Shown one piece after another: positions 24,492-37,228 of a DNA stretch of 64,000 nucleotides. Every line of letters begins with the position of its first letter. The stretch's first letter is position 1. The stretch covers positions 2,793,774 to 2,857,773 of the forward strand of contig NW_006281099.1 in NCBI RefSeq assembly GCF_000203795.2, read 5' to 3'. This DNA comes from Batrachochytrium dendrobatidis JAM81 (taxonomy: Eukaryota > Chytridiomycota > Chytridiomycetes > Rhizophydiales). Made by a program: the position numbers and the translations under genes. The notes below the pieces were generated by a model. That model saw nothing but the letters and a program-made list of their open reading frames with translations. It was not told where the DNA came from and searched no databases.

Positions 24492-27400
24492 CTATTTCAA
24501 ATATCCACATCGATCATCATAGTCCCATGTGTTGTTCCAATATCCTGCAGCAAACACACCGCCCACACCTTTTGTGCCAGCACCACCAAAAGGCGATCCA
24601 TTGCCGGCTGTCCATCCTGTAGCTGCATCGCCATACTCATCCCCCACAATCATATAATCAGGAACTTCAATACCAGTACGAAAGGGAATGGTCCATGCAG
24701 CACGTTGAAGTCCTATCGCATCTATACCAGCTATAAATAGCCCAAGTCGAGTACGAGTTGGACTAGGCGAAAGAAACAAGGCACCCGTACCAGGTCGTTC
24801 AAATGTGCGATCGTGTAGTTTGAATCCACCACTCGGCAAAAAGGTGACTTGTTACATATTCAGTCGGTTGGTTTGAACATGTTAATGTTTAAATGACAAA
24901 GAGTAGAGTTAGAAACTGGCACAACTCATTTGAATGAATTCTGCTACTTTTGAATATTTAAATCACATGTATCGATACATGGATGAGAACAACATACTTT
25001 GTCTTGAGCCACCTTCTTGAGATCGTCGACGTGTATACATGTTATCATTTGGACCACCAAGCACTATCAGATTAAACATAGCAGCAACACCGTCAAGCAC
25101 GTCTACATCGTGTATGATCTGTGTACTACCAAGTCCAAACAGATACCAAGAGGAGGCAATGTGCTGAGCAAGGTGATAGTATAGTTTTAGATTTTCCACA
25201 CCTTCTGATGGAATAACAATACGAAAGGGGTGTGAGAATATCAGATTAGCGGGGCCATATGTGCTTGGATGACGCTCTCGACTAATCCACAATAAATCAT
25301 CTGCAACCTATACACCATCAATCAGCACAGCAGTAAATAAAATGATGAAATATTGCATGATTAAAACTATTTAGGATATCATGTCTACATTGACCCTATT
25401 CTATAATATTCGTTTAAAAGCCTTGTTTTACCTGCCATACTCCATCTACACGAAGATACGATGGTCCAGCATCTGCAGGAGATTTGGAAAAATCAGTTCC
25501 ATCAATTGACCAAGATGTAATTTCCTTCTGACGCTCATCGTGTGTAAATCCAAATCGGCGTACGTTGGTAGTGTTTAACACCCATATATTTTCATATCGA
25601 TGAACACGAATTGTCGCTAAACTAAATTTTCCAAGCAACCAAAATTACATGCACAAAACACTTGTTAGTATTGAAATGTAAACCTTGATTATAACCAACA
25701 TAAGTTTGCATCTACCACATACCGGAATGGTACTTCAAGTTGAAGAATTCGAATCCCTCCTTTAGATCCAGTAGAAGCAGGGTTAAGTGTTTGAATAGTA
25801 AATCCTTGTGGGAGAGAAGGAAGCTCAAGCGTGGGATTGTTTTCCGGAAGTAAATGAAGATCCAAAAAGTCCTGAACGGTATCGTCATTTAAAATGCCAT
25901 CAAACCAATGGCCCTTGTTTGGCACTTCAGACACTGATGCAGAAGTAGCGTCTCGATTCCATTCGTTTACCATCCGAACAAGTCGGCGAGTATGCAAAGG
26001 TGAAACAACCTCATCAATTGCACCAGTTCTTGCAAGCAGCGGAATACCTCCCTAACATAATGTACATGTCAGCAATGTGATTCCAGTCTTGGAAACAATA
26101 AAATGGTAATACTTACACTATTAGGTATATACAGATCAAGGTCGTTTTCCGAAATAGATGCCTCAAATATCTAAAAATATTCAAGTTAAACTACAAGTAT
26201 TTGATACATTAAATTGCCATGGTTTGTATAATACGACATCAAAACTCACTGCGCGTAAAATAGGATCGGCATAAGCATATCCAATATGCAGGTAGTATGG
26301 AATATAGTGCTGAATTTTGACATATGATGCAGCCGGTACCACTATGCAAATATCAATTGTTGAAGCGATTAGAATAAACTGGGCTCATATACCACATAAA
26401 ACAGTTTAATACATCAAATGATTTTACCTGCAAGCACAGTGTCTGGAAAGTGAGTTGCCATCCACCATGCACCATGTCCACCATTACTGTGACCTACGTA
26501 GACACGACGCGATGATGTTGGAAAGATAGTATTACGTAGATCTTTGGAAACACCAGGAACTAGCTGTTGCAGTGCATCAATGGACGATTCAACATTGAAA
26601 TGTGATGGTCCATGCCAATCAAATCCCCTGTTAAACAAACCAAGATTAGTGTTTTGGTTCAAATCTAAGTAATAATTTATCGTAAAAACAAGCGAGTTTA
26701 AACATACCACGATGTGCGACCAGTGGGATAAAGAACCTTTATTTTCAAGTGGTTAGTATACAGTTTGACAGGTAAAATTGCATCAAAATTTCAATCAGCC
26801 TACCCATGCATAGTCTTGTCGTCTAACAGCATCCAGCCAAAAAGGAGAATCGGCATCTACTCCAGATCTGTAATTTAAATCACTTTACGTTACAACAGTT
26901 TTCAAACTAAAGTCAAGATCCGTCTACAAGATGCAATAATACCATACCCATGAAGAGCAACAACAACAGGGCATCCCATCTTTGATGAGCGTACACACGC
27001 CTTGATTGGAGGTTTGGCCATTGCTATTAAAATACAGTAAGTAAAGTTTCCGAGTTATACATAAACCCAATACTTGTTTGCAATGCATACCGTATTGAAC
27101 AGTTCCATCATATCCATAGTAGGTGAATTTGTATGGATCACCCCAAGTGCGCTTAGTCAATTTATAATTGCCAAGAGGTACATCAAACTCTTCAAGCGTG
27201 TCTAATGTTTTGAGAGTAATCGACAAGGAAAATTCCAAAGGAAAATCATCAAACGGGCCAGCAAATTCAAATGAAATTGGTAAAACTTGTCCAGGCGCAA
27301 TATTGAGAGGCTTTAAAACATATATCGATGTATCAATCTAAAATTCCAGTAAAAATGGTTAAACTCATGGTTGTTCTGCTGGTCAGAAAAGTCGTATTTC

Positions 27401-28867
27401 AGATTGATTCATCAAACAATAAACTTGCTTCTTTTCCATTTGCAAAAGCATGGATAGAGAGTGCTTGAATCCATCCCTTTTTTACCAATGTGTCAGTGTA
27501 GTTATCATTTGCCTGACTAGTAGACTGAAAAACATTCCTTTCGTCAACTCTGCTTTGCTGTTTCAATGTGCCGTGTACCATTGATGGTAGACTGAGTCCG
27601 TTTAAAATAGTTATGCTTGCAAACGATGTAACTAATTTTCCATCAAGTACATCTGGAAGTATTGTATCCAGAGAATACGACACGACTCCACGAGTAGGTC
27701 CATCCACTTCAACCTTTTCAAGCGAACCAGTGAATACAGGCTTAGGTGGAGTAGAACCACCAAATATACGCACATCCATAGATACTAGAATATACAAAGA
27801 GTGCTCTCCTGCCTCAAGATACACTGCAGAGTCTGATGCATGTCTGTAGCTGTACAGGTTTCCAACAAATGAACGATCATCAATCTTGAAACTGATCACA
27901 CCTGAAAATGATACAAGATATGAACCAGCAGTTGCTATATTAAAAGTTCCGCGAAAATAAGTGGCATGATGTAAAACCGCCCAGCCTATTTAAACAAAAA
28001 TAAATTCAATTACTCGTCCATTTAATGCATGATAGATTATTTGAGCATTTTTTGATGGATTGAGATTTCAAAGTACATACCAAATGTTTTGCGATTAAAA
28101 TCCCAACGCACGTTTGGATAGTCAATGGGACCGACAGACCCATCTACGTTTGTAGAGATATTTCTCCAAGTGACCCAGCCACCATCTGCCAACTCGGATG
28201 AATATTGAGCTCCTTCTATATACTCGAGATTTTCAAACCCACCTAAATATGACCAATATGGACAAGTGATTGGCATTCAAATTATGACAAAATTAGAGCG
28301 TATTCTCATGGTATGATGCTGTTTAATGATTGAAATTAGCCTATAAAACTATGGTTAGTACTCGACCCACCATATGCACTTAGTGGATCCACGCCAATTT
28401 CTCTTGAGCCATGAGGAAAAGGACCCAGTACCTAAATAGATTGATCATGACATATGTCGAGGTTTATAGTGAGAAAGGCTTGTGACCATCAATAAAAAGA
28501 ATAATCAAGCCAGGGGTCGTCATAGTTTAAAGATTGATATATTTGACTAGATCCGACATGATTGAATATGGATTTCCATGCAAAACAAAAGCTTTATTCT
28601 TGTCATTCCATTTAATATTACCTGCCAGAACTGAGGAAGCTTAAGTTCATGGTCAGAAGTTGTAGAATTCCCATCAAGATTGTTATTAGTCTGAACAGAC
28701 ATGAGTGGAACCTGCCTGTTCATGGCGGAGCAAGACTATTAGAATTGCGATGGTTTAGTCTGATGATATCAAATGGCGATTATACACTGGAGTAGGATTG
28801 GTGATTGAATACTTACCGCTATGCTAATATATATTATAAGCAGTGTAGTACATAATAATTGGATCAT
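24492..28867 (-). CDS. Large secreted alpha/beta hydrolase (prolyl-oligopeptidase/PHB-depolymerase-like)
   Basis: Sixteen exons keep phase and give about 944 aa: 28817-28867, 28622-28735, 28371-28431, 28081-28242, 27486-27985, 27091-27337, 26948-27023, 26804-26867, 26708-26736, 26428-26627, 26250-26341, 26117-26170, 25723-26051, 25432-25621, 24998-25307 and 24492-24847. Exon 1 encodes a signal peptide, MIQLLCTTLLIIYISIA. The N-terminal half is beta-rich. The catalytic core starts at CPVVVALHGSGVDADSP; the nucleophile Ser is in VYVGHSNGGHG, the acid probably in TGAIDEVVSP and the His in NKGHWFDG. A large C-terminal beta region ends WDYDDRCGYLK. It is a secreted Ser hydrolase, esterase or peptidase. 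The exon 5/6 junction is the weak point: the frame can also run on past 27486 to a stop at 27399. Confidence 0.8.
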
Positions 28868-29048
28868 ATCTGCAAGCAAGTTCGGAATAGCCAGTAAATT
28901 CAAAGGTTTGATGCCGAGTTTTAGAGTAAATGCAGAAAACACTTTTATGCTTCCAACGACATTCAAGCTGAACATAATTCGGCCCTGCTCGGCCCACAGC
29001 ATCTTCGCCGTATTCACTGCTATTCAAAAGTTGCATCAATCAATTCAT

Positions 29049-30467
29049 TTATTGGTTCTTTTTGTCCACATGTCTTGCTGGCTTGTAAGCTGAATGGTAA
29101 AAGTTGATGAATAGTGCCAGGAAGCTTGCATTGATTGTCATGGAAAAGATGAATGCATTCCATCCTGAACAGTTTTTTTGTAGTGAAAAATAAATGTATG
29201 GTATGCTCAGTATAAAGGATAATGTAAACTGGATGATTTGTCCAGTCGTAATGTACTTCTAATGAATGTTGGCATAGGATAGCATTATTGATTCATAAAA
29301 ACAGTTAGACTTGTGAAATGTGCATTGTGTAAATCTATGCAACTGCTATAGCTTTATATTCTCCATACCTTGTACCAAACATTTCGGCCTAGACTGGACG
29401 AGTAGTAGTAGTAGTACATGAATACATGGATCAATGTATTGGCAATCATGCCCTGCGTGGCAAATGCCACATCGTATTGTAGCCATGACCAAACCATGAG
29501 CATTACAATCGAGTGGTGATACCAATGCAAAAATATGACTGGTTTCTATTTTTCATCAAAATAGCATAATAAATACTAGTTTTAAAAGCGTAATATTCAA
29601 TAGATCTGATACTATTCTTTGTATAGATTGCTCGGCATACCTTTTTTAAAATAAGAATGATGGTATCAAACAACTCGATAAACTTGCTCAGATAGTACAT
29701 ATACAGAGTAAAAGGGAGAAGACCTCGCATTCCATCTGGATCGTTTGAGCAAAAAATCTCATCAATGCCTCGACTCTATTGCAAGGCAAAAATGATTAGC
29801 AATATTGCAGTGAAGTTTAATACAGTATATGTTTGAAACACCAATCGCAATTTTACGTCCAAATCATAAACGCTGACAGAAATCAATCTTTAACTGACCA
29901 TGGCCCTGTGGTAAGTGCCAAATGCACCAGCAACAAACATTGCTAGAGAAATAACACACAAAAACATATTATGATATGCTGTTACAGTGTTGAGTTTCAT
30001 TGGATCTCTGCCGTACATATAGATCTAGTCACATATTAGCCTTTCAATAACTACACATCTAAAGCGTCAGTAAACTGATATTGACATACTCGCAATATTC
30101 CAATTGTACAAAAATATCCTATCCATGCTGCAATAATAACTGACAGATCTGAAAACGGAGTTTGGCCAACAGTCCATCGAAATTCATGGTAATCTAGGAG
30201 CTGCTTCCATTGCCACATAGATATATTGGGTGACAATGAAAAGGGAGATGCTCCAGCTGACTGTGTCATACCATGTGTTATGTGCTCAACCCCAGATAAT
30301 AACGTATCTAACATTTGACCGCCAACCATCACAATTGGTACAAAGTGAACAAACAGCGGACCAACAAGATCTTGAACTACAAATCTTGCAGTCATAAGCA
30401 TAAAGCAATGCCACGTGATGTGATAGTAAATGGTCTTGCATGGACTCGCCATTGTCGAATAAACCAT
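29049..30467 (-). CDS. ELO-family very-long-chain fatty acid elongase
   Basis: Five exons (30090-30467, 29899-30024, 29641-29775, 29369-29545, 29049-29258) give 341 aa in phase. Hallmarks are YYLSKFIELFDTIILILKK, the catalytic histidine box HWYHH in FLHWYHHSIVMLMVW, and GMIANTLIHVFMYYYYYSS. Several hydrophobic helices and a basic C-terminus (KPARHVDKKNQ), which could act in ER retention, agree. The enzyme is the 3-ketoacyl-CoA synthase of the ER elongation cycle (malonyl-CoA plus acyl-CoA). The start ATG is the first in a frame that begins MVYSTMASP; the second Met is also possible. It is 182 bp upstream of the hydrolase gene on the same strand. Confidence 0.93.
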
Positions 30468-30567
30468 TCTATTGGGACAATACACGATTGAAATACAAAC
30501 TATTTGGTTTGAAACTGTCTACTACACTAGTATTGAACGACATTGGCAGTCAAAAAATGTCAATTTA

Positions 30568-30942
30568 CAGTCACATTCACGTAAAATAGAACGCATCTTG
30601 CAATGATTGCCTTGTGGTCAACTATTCATTGCGCTTTCCCAGTGTCAATTAATTACTTCAATTGACATTCTCAGTTCTTGTCCAGTATCTGGAATCACTT
30701 GACCCCATTTTTATTCAAATAATTGCCAACAAGGTTCAAAAATCGACAATGTGGAACTTGATGCTTTCTGATGTTGCAATGGTTGAACAGTTGACAGATC
30801 ATGTTTAATCAGTAAATGTGTAACCCTGTCAAGGAGTCTGAAAGGCAAAATGTCGAGTAAGCTTGGTGTGAATTATCATTCCACGAGACTGGCTGTTTAT
30901 TATAAACTCTTGCTCAGTAACCCATTTTACGTGAATATGGTG
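30568..30942. mobile_element. Inverted-repeat element (MIT-A copy 2)
   Basis: 375 bp, almost identical to 8,289-8,664 with only a handful of substitutions (for example GGCATTGC versus GATGTTGC) and a damaged right tip (ATATGGTG). The flanks extend the inversion as CAATTTA and TAAATTG. It separates the ELO start from the first protease gene. No coding frame. Confidence 0.85.
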
Positions 30943-31010
30943 TAAATTGGTCGTGTATTTGATTTTTCACACTCGACTGACTACTTTCAATTGCAATATA
31001 ATTGTGTATA

Positions 31011-32716
31011 ATGAATTATGTTAAAAATACACAATATATCATGTATATACTCATTGTCTATTATTTCCTGCCTCATATCCTGGTGGGTTCCATACGCATC
31101 ACTGCTCAAATCCGGAATATTACAGGCGGATCTGATGTAGTTCAAAATATGGGACGAGCGTTTACTCCTAATAATATTAGCGAATTTCAACTCACTGGTG
31201 GATATCATTCTTGTTATTATGTGTCTATGAACATTTCTGGAGTACAGGTATGACTCAATAAGACACGATGCAAATGGTTTCAAATACTCTTGACATGCAC
31301 TTATTCGTGTTTTATTGGGATATAGCTGTCAATATCAGTAGATTCTGGCTCAACGGATTTGGCAGTTGCAGGAGTAGGTCTTAATAATTACAGCTCATCT
31401 ACTGGAGGTGTGACTTTTGTAATGCCAAATAATGCGCCATCGGTTAGCGGATTTTATGCTGACGGATCCTGGTGGAAAGGCTTTGGACTCCAATCAACTG
31501 TATCTTTAAGCAATTCACACATTACAGCTAGCAACGCTCCATTCTCTGTTATTACATCTCAGAGCACCAATCCCATTTTTGTAAAAGGTACAGGAAATCC
31601 CAATCAGAACGGATTGTTGGGAGTTGCCTATCATCCACTTAGTCAGCTTTCTTTCTCCCCTCCAACTGTAATGGATGCCTGGTATGCTCAAGGATCAATC
31701 AAAAATAACGAGATAGCATTTCACGCATGTCCTTATAGTCAAATGGCGGATGCCTACATTGATTTTGGCAACGACTCTCCATCGTACGACTGCAATCCTT
31801 CTGGACTACCTATTGCATGGGCATTGTGTCCTTCAAAGTCATACTTTACCATGGATGTCCGAAATATATCCGTGAGTAACCAGCAAGTTATATTACCATC
31901 AAACTTCCAAACCACCGACCCGAGCTTAATTGGAGGCAAATACAAGGCTTGGTCATTTATTGATTCGTGCTCTTCTTTGATCCATGTACCAGCTGTTGTC
32001 AATGCCGCTTTGAAAAATGCAATTATTTCTAGCGGTGCCTTGTCAAATCAACTAAGTTCAACCGTTGTCAATAACCTTTTGTCTGGAACATACGCGTATT
32101 CGATCACTCCATACATCAACTGGACTGCATTACCCACTCTTTCGTTTGATATTGTATCAGATCAGACTGATGGTACACTTAGTAAAGTTTTTACTGTGAC
32201 TTTGAGTGGACAGCAGTACCTTCAATGTGACCAAAATGCATATTGTAAGCCTCTAATCGAGTTGTTTTGTAGTAGTTTGATTAGAATATACTAACCAAAG
32301 TATATTTCTAGGTACATATCTTGTTGGTACGGGAAGTGATGCCTATGCAACATTAGGCATTCCGGTTTTTTCCAACTTGCACATCACACTCGATAGAACA
32401 AATGGGCGTGTTGGGTTTGCTCCAGGATGTGGCTGCAGCACTTTAGCCAACTCCTACCCAAGTGTATATTTTAGTAATACAACCATTGTACGAACATGGG
32501 ACCCTAATTCACGTAAGTCTATACATAGAGTATAACTTTAAACTTGGCTCTTACATTATGTTTGACCATGTCCAATACCTTGCTTTATCTAACATATTGA
32601 TACTTTGCCTTGTATCATGCGGTTCCTTGAAAATATATTGTTGCTCAGCATTCCCAAATGCTGCAAGGCCAAGATTAAATAAGCCAAATTTGGTAATGCT
32701 TTTAGGTATGCATTAG
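31011..32716 (+). CDS. Secreted pepsin-like (A1) aspartic protease, paralogue 1
   Basis: Four exons (31011-31247, 31326-32244, 32312-32512, 32649-32716) give 474 aa. A hydrophobic leader YILIVYYFLPHILVGS, after one of two possible start Mets, is a likely signal peptide. The first catalytic motif is VDSGSTDL. The second reads FIDSCSSLIHVP, where the normal DTGTS/DSGTS motif has Cys in place of Gly. Shared blocks with the next gene include NEIAFHACPYS, DFGNDxPSY and LGIPVFSNLHITLDR, the last being the usual A1 C-terminal strand. The ending GCGCSTLAN is Cys-rich. It is probably secreted; activity is uncertain because of the altered motif. The last exon is short and less certain. Confidence 0.82.
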
Positions 32717-32976
32717 ATATGACTTTTAATGTGCAAAACTAACATGGAAAAACGCGAAGAATCCAACACTTACTCGAAATATCTCAGTTGCACTGATTCA
32801 TTTAGGCTTTTGGATCCTCTGATAATTTTTGCTCAGGTAAAACAAGTGTTTGGCAAAAATAAACAATTATGTTTTTGATATTTGGATTTTCCTTGGATAC
32901 TCTCAGAGTGTATATAAAACAAAGGTGTTGAGCTTGAATGTGAGTCAAAACAACAGTGCATTACAAGATAAACAAA

Positions 32977-35247
32977 ATGGCTTGGCTTATATTGGCATTC
33001 TTGTGTACTTTAGTCGTGGCTCATCGAGTCCCATTGCTCACTCAAGATACTGGATCTACCAGTAGCGTATTAAATCAGCGCACTAGCGTCAAACTTCCAG
33101 GCGGATATTCAACATGCTTTTTGATAAACATGGACGTTCAAGGCACCACTGTAAGTAACATACTGTCCAATATTACCCAATATTGATTTATTTGTGTTTA
33201 CTATATATAGTAAACATGACTACACCAATGGCTATTGGATGAATGATGGTGACTTGGATTATAATCGAGATACTGACTTTAAATATATTGTTATAGTTCA
33301 GCGTCATGATTGATTCGGGTTCTACTGATCTTACTGTACCACTTACCGGTCTGAACAACTATGTTGGCCCAACAATCAATACGCCACGTCCACCTGGTAG
33401 TGGTGATTTGATTGGTACGTATGGCGACCAATCTGGATGGACTGGATACGGATTTCAAGGAACTGCGCGTGTCACTGGAACTAATATTACGGCTTCTAAT
33501 GCTCCAGTCATTGGCATGTTTCGACAAACGACGAACCCAATCTACACTACTGGCGATGTGACACAGGGACTACTCGGAATCGCATATCCATCATTGGCTA
33601 GCTATCGTGTAACTCCATCTACAGTCGTAGATGCATGGGTTGCTTCAGGAACTATGCCAAAAAATGAGATTGCGTTTCACGCATGTCCATACAGTATGAC
33701 CAACCAAAGTTACGTTGACTTTGGAAACGACGATCCGTCATACAAGTGTAGTTCGAACGGAGTGCCAGTCGTATGGGCATACTCACCAGCACGTACTTAT
33801 TTCACAATCGATGTTCGTGCAATATCGATCGACTCTGTACCAGTAACTCTCCCTCAGACATTCCAGAATGGGATTGGATACAATAAATGGTCTTTGGTTG
33901 ACTCGTGCACAAGTGTAATGATACTTCCAGGATCTGTGATTACTGCGCTGGTGAATGCCATTCAATCAAGCGGTGGTCTTCCTTCTGATCTTGCCTCATC
34001 GCCACATCTTTCTAATTTTCTTAGTGGAAGCATTGGTATCAGACCGGTCCAGCCTTTCCAATGGAGCAAACTTCCCAGCATTTCGTTTGACATCACATCT
34101 GATCAAATCCGACCAGGTGGTCAAAATGCCACATTTAAAATTACTCTTGGAGCTCGACAGTATATCCAACCAAATGCCAACGGATACTGTAAGTGATTAA
34201 AACCCGTTACACACATGTATTACAGCCATTTACTAATATGTTGCGATTGATAGTCGCAATGATTGCCCGATCTGGTGGTGAAAGATATGCCAACCTTGGT
34301 ATTCCCCTTTTTTCTAACCTGAATGTTGTGCTTGATCGAGCAAATGCTCGTGTTGGATTTTCTCAAGGATGTGGATGTGATACTGCCACTGATGGATACC
34401 CAATAATCCAAGATGCAAACGGGAGAGTGTGGAAAGCCGGAGTGTAAGTGATTTTAATAATTTAGAGTTTACAACTGACTCATCAGATGCTCATTAGTTT
34501 ATTTTTTGTAGTTCTACTTCATCTACTTCGTCTGCATCATCTACACCAGCAGCTGCTACACAAACCACATCTCGGCGTGTTTCGCAAACAAGTACAACAT
34601 CTTCAACTCGAGCTTCAACTCAACCACCCAGATCTGATTCGACTAGTCACACTACTACTAAATCTGGTTTGACTAGTCACACTACTACTAAAACCCATTC
34701 GGCTAGTCACACTACTACTAAAACTTATTCGGTTAGTCACACTACTACTAAAACTTATTCAACTAGCCATGTGTCCGCCACTCATCGATCGTCTACTACC
34801 CATCATCGCACCCTCATACATACTACTCCATCAAGTTGCCACGTTTCAACAGTTTACCATACTCAAACAGTCTATCACATTCCAACGATCTATCATACTG
34901 CTCATTCTACTTCATTATACGCTTCAATGTGCGATTCTCATCCTACTACAAAACCGGCTCCTGTGTTCTCTACACTTTATTTTCCTACAGGACATTGTAC
35001 AATCAGAGTTGAGCAGAGTGATATCCCTATTCCCACATCATGCTCAACTGGACTAAACAAATCACCTATTTCAACAGGCACATATACCCCTCATTCAACC
35101 TCAACTCCCCATCAGGTAACTCAAGAAAACTCTAATATAATTCGTCGTGGAGTGCCCAATACTGCCATTCAAACCCGTAGATCTTTAGCAGAATTCACAA
35201 TACATGTTTGTCTTGCAGTGCTTGTTGCTGCATACATGTTTATATAA
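32977..35247 (+). CDS. Secreted/surface pepsin-like (A1) aspartic protease, paralogue 2
   Basis: Four exons (32977-33150, 33297-34188, 34254-34443, 34512-35247) give 663 aa. The signal peptide is MAWLILAFLCTLVVA. Catalytic motifs are MIDSGSTDL and LVDSCTSVMILP; as in its neighbour the second motif has Cys where Gly is expected. Exon positions and phases match the neighbouring gene, so the two arose by tandem duplication. Unlike paralogue 1 it has a roughly 245-residue Ser/Thr/His-rich stalk with a repeated SHTTTKTYS unit and a hydrophobic end (CLAVLVAAYMFI), which suggests a GPI anchor or membrane tether. The stalk should be heavily O-glycosylated. A role in host or substrate protein digestion is inferred. 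Confidence 0.85.
34638..34770 (+). repeat. 30-bp coding tandem repeat
   Basis: Four to five copies of a unit around TAGTCACACTACTACTAAAA encode SHTTTKT(Y/H)S(A/V/T) in the protease stalk. Copies are nearly identical, so length may vary between strains. Confidence 0.85.
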
Positions 35248-36030
35248 AATCTACCAACCTACTTTATTTTAAATAAATAAAATTCATTTAGAAAAAATAG
35301 TGATTTTAGATTGCATAGTTGTACACATTGGTGATACTGACATGCATGTGTGTATTGTGTCGATATAGTATTGCTTGACATGTCGTATTGACACATGCAA
35401 CACCAATACCAACAATAGTCATGTGTGTTGATATCTGATCTGACCAATCTAGAAACCCGTCTTGGCGATCAACCTACTGCCATTTGATGCTTTTCAACAT
35501 GTTTAGTATAGTTGTTTGGATGTTACAACAGCTCTGCTCCATACATGTCCAAACAATCAGTCCATGTTTTTACTGTAATACACGTTGTAATATGTCCACT
35601 GCATCATCTCATCACACATCCTGCCATAATTATGATATAAACTAGCTTAAAATACACGTCCATGAGTCTGTAGTCGATTATTAACAATGCAATGGTCCCA
35701 GCTGAATGATCCATATCAAACATGTATAAAAGCAATTGTTGTATACAACATACTCGGTAAACCAGTTTATGTTGATTTCTTGTTGATACATTATCCAAAT
35801 CTATTGCATGTCATAAGCAGTTGCATTTGTTGACAAAATGGTTCAAAACAACAGTCAATGACAATCCATTGTATTCACTGTTGTACAATGTGCACCTACA
35901 AACAATATGCATATATCATGATTCCAAACTTTATTGTTTCAATTGTATGCATATTGATAACAGTTTGATATTTAATCAAGCTATTGTCGATTATTGAATA
36001 GCAGGTCTTTGACTTTGGTTTTGATATTCT
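35248..36030. other. AT-rich intergenic region
   Basis: About 780 bp, very AT-rich and with no coding frame I can support. Short frames here have no domain or consistent splicing. It is probably the 3' region of the protease gene plus unrelated spacer. Confidence 0.5.
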
Positions 36031-36418
36031 TCATTTCTGCTTCAAGTTGAATTGCCTCGTTTTATTATGAACTTTTTCGCGACTGATTCAATGGACTCAT
36101 CTTTAACCTTTTTAGAAACACTTACAAGATGATTGAAAATGGCTTGTAATTGTATAGTTCTTGATGAGCCTGCATTACTGGTACATTTACTTGGAGTGTG
36201 TATAGATAGAGATGCCTTTTTCCTACATATTTCTCGATTTGCTTGCAAATGTGATGACCACATTCAGAAACGTTGGGATCGTGTATTTTCAAGTGTATCA
36301 TAGTATGAAATAAATTAGCAACACGAGTATCATCCCAAGGTTGATGATTCGGGTATGGAAGGTGAGGTTTCAAAGTTGGTACGGCTGTATCCGACGACAT
36401 GACTGTTAGCAGCGACAT
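36031..36418 (-). CDS. Small orphan protein
   Basis: Exon 1 (36126-36418) starts MSLLTVMSSDTAVPTLK and ends at a good GTAAGT donor. A 43-nt intron and exon 2 (36031-36082) finish with REKVHNKTRQFNLKQK and a stop, 114 aa in all. The middle (HDPNVSECGHHICKQIEKYVG) has a pair of Cys and His residues but no known motif. I do not recognise it. It could be a chance frame; support is the intact frame plus consensus splice sites. It lies 170 bp from an inverted-repeat element. Confidence 0.35.
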
Positions 36419-36588
36419 TACAAAAACACAACCCTACTGTAGAATGTCCAAACAAACATTATATACACAGGTATATTTTAGACACTCTACAGCATACTCT
36501 AGTATCAAATATTGAATAGCCTGAACATTTTATTTAGATTTATGCAACTTGTATCATTTAAAAACCCGAGATGCAAGATTATTTATTA

Positions 36589-37213
36589 CAGCCATATTCA
36601 CATAAATGTAACACTAAATAAAAGTGACAGTATATAATAAACATCCAGTTTCATGGAATGATAGATCAGTTTACTGAAAAACGCTGTATCTTTTAAACCT
36701 ATTAAAGTTTGTTGGTCTTTCCTCTACTCATTCTTGTATAAAACAATGAGTGTTTGATCTCTGCTCCAGTGCATTTCATACTTGTTTAATCTTCAACTCT
36801 CATTTCCTACAATACGAATGCTGAATAATCAGTATGAAAACAGCTGTTGAATTTTTGAGACATGCAACCATTGGCTTGTTGAACTAGAACGCGGACGTAT
36901 CTGAAGTTTAGAATAAGCAGAAGGGTTTGTACATAGTTTTATTGGCAACATCAGAATAATCAAACCCAATATTTGAATTGTAATGGATCAATATGGTGAT
37001 CATGTAGTGTATGGTTATACCAAAAAAGGATATCATCCCAGTTCAAGCCTATAATTTGATCGTATTATATGTTGGACAATGTGTTTTAAAGGGCTGAACA
37101 AGCAGTGCAATCAATTTGTAACTGGAAAGTACTGCAAGTATTTAAACATTGTCTATCCCAAAGCACAATAGGACTCGTTATTGCAAGTGCTTGATTTTAT
37201 GCGAACGCGACTG
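36589..37213. mobile_element. Inverted-repeat element abutting the F-box gene 3' end
   Basis: 625 bp flanked by TA. Left end CAGCCATATTCACATAAATG; right end the inverted TTTATGCGAACGCGACTG. Left-end interior (ACACTAAATAAAAGTGACAG, TATATAATAAACA) matches the 39,903 element. It ends 15 bp beyond the F-box gene's stop codon, so it must supply that gene's 3' UTR. Confidence 0.78.
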
Positions 37214-37228
37214 TAGTTCAGATATGCT

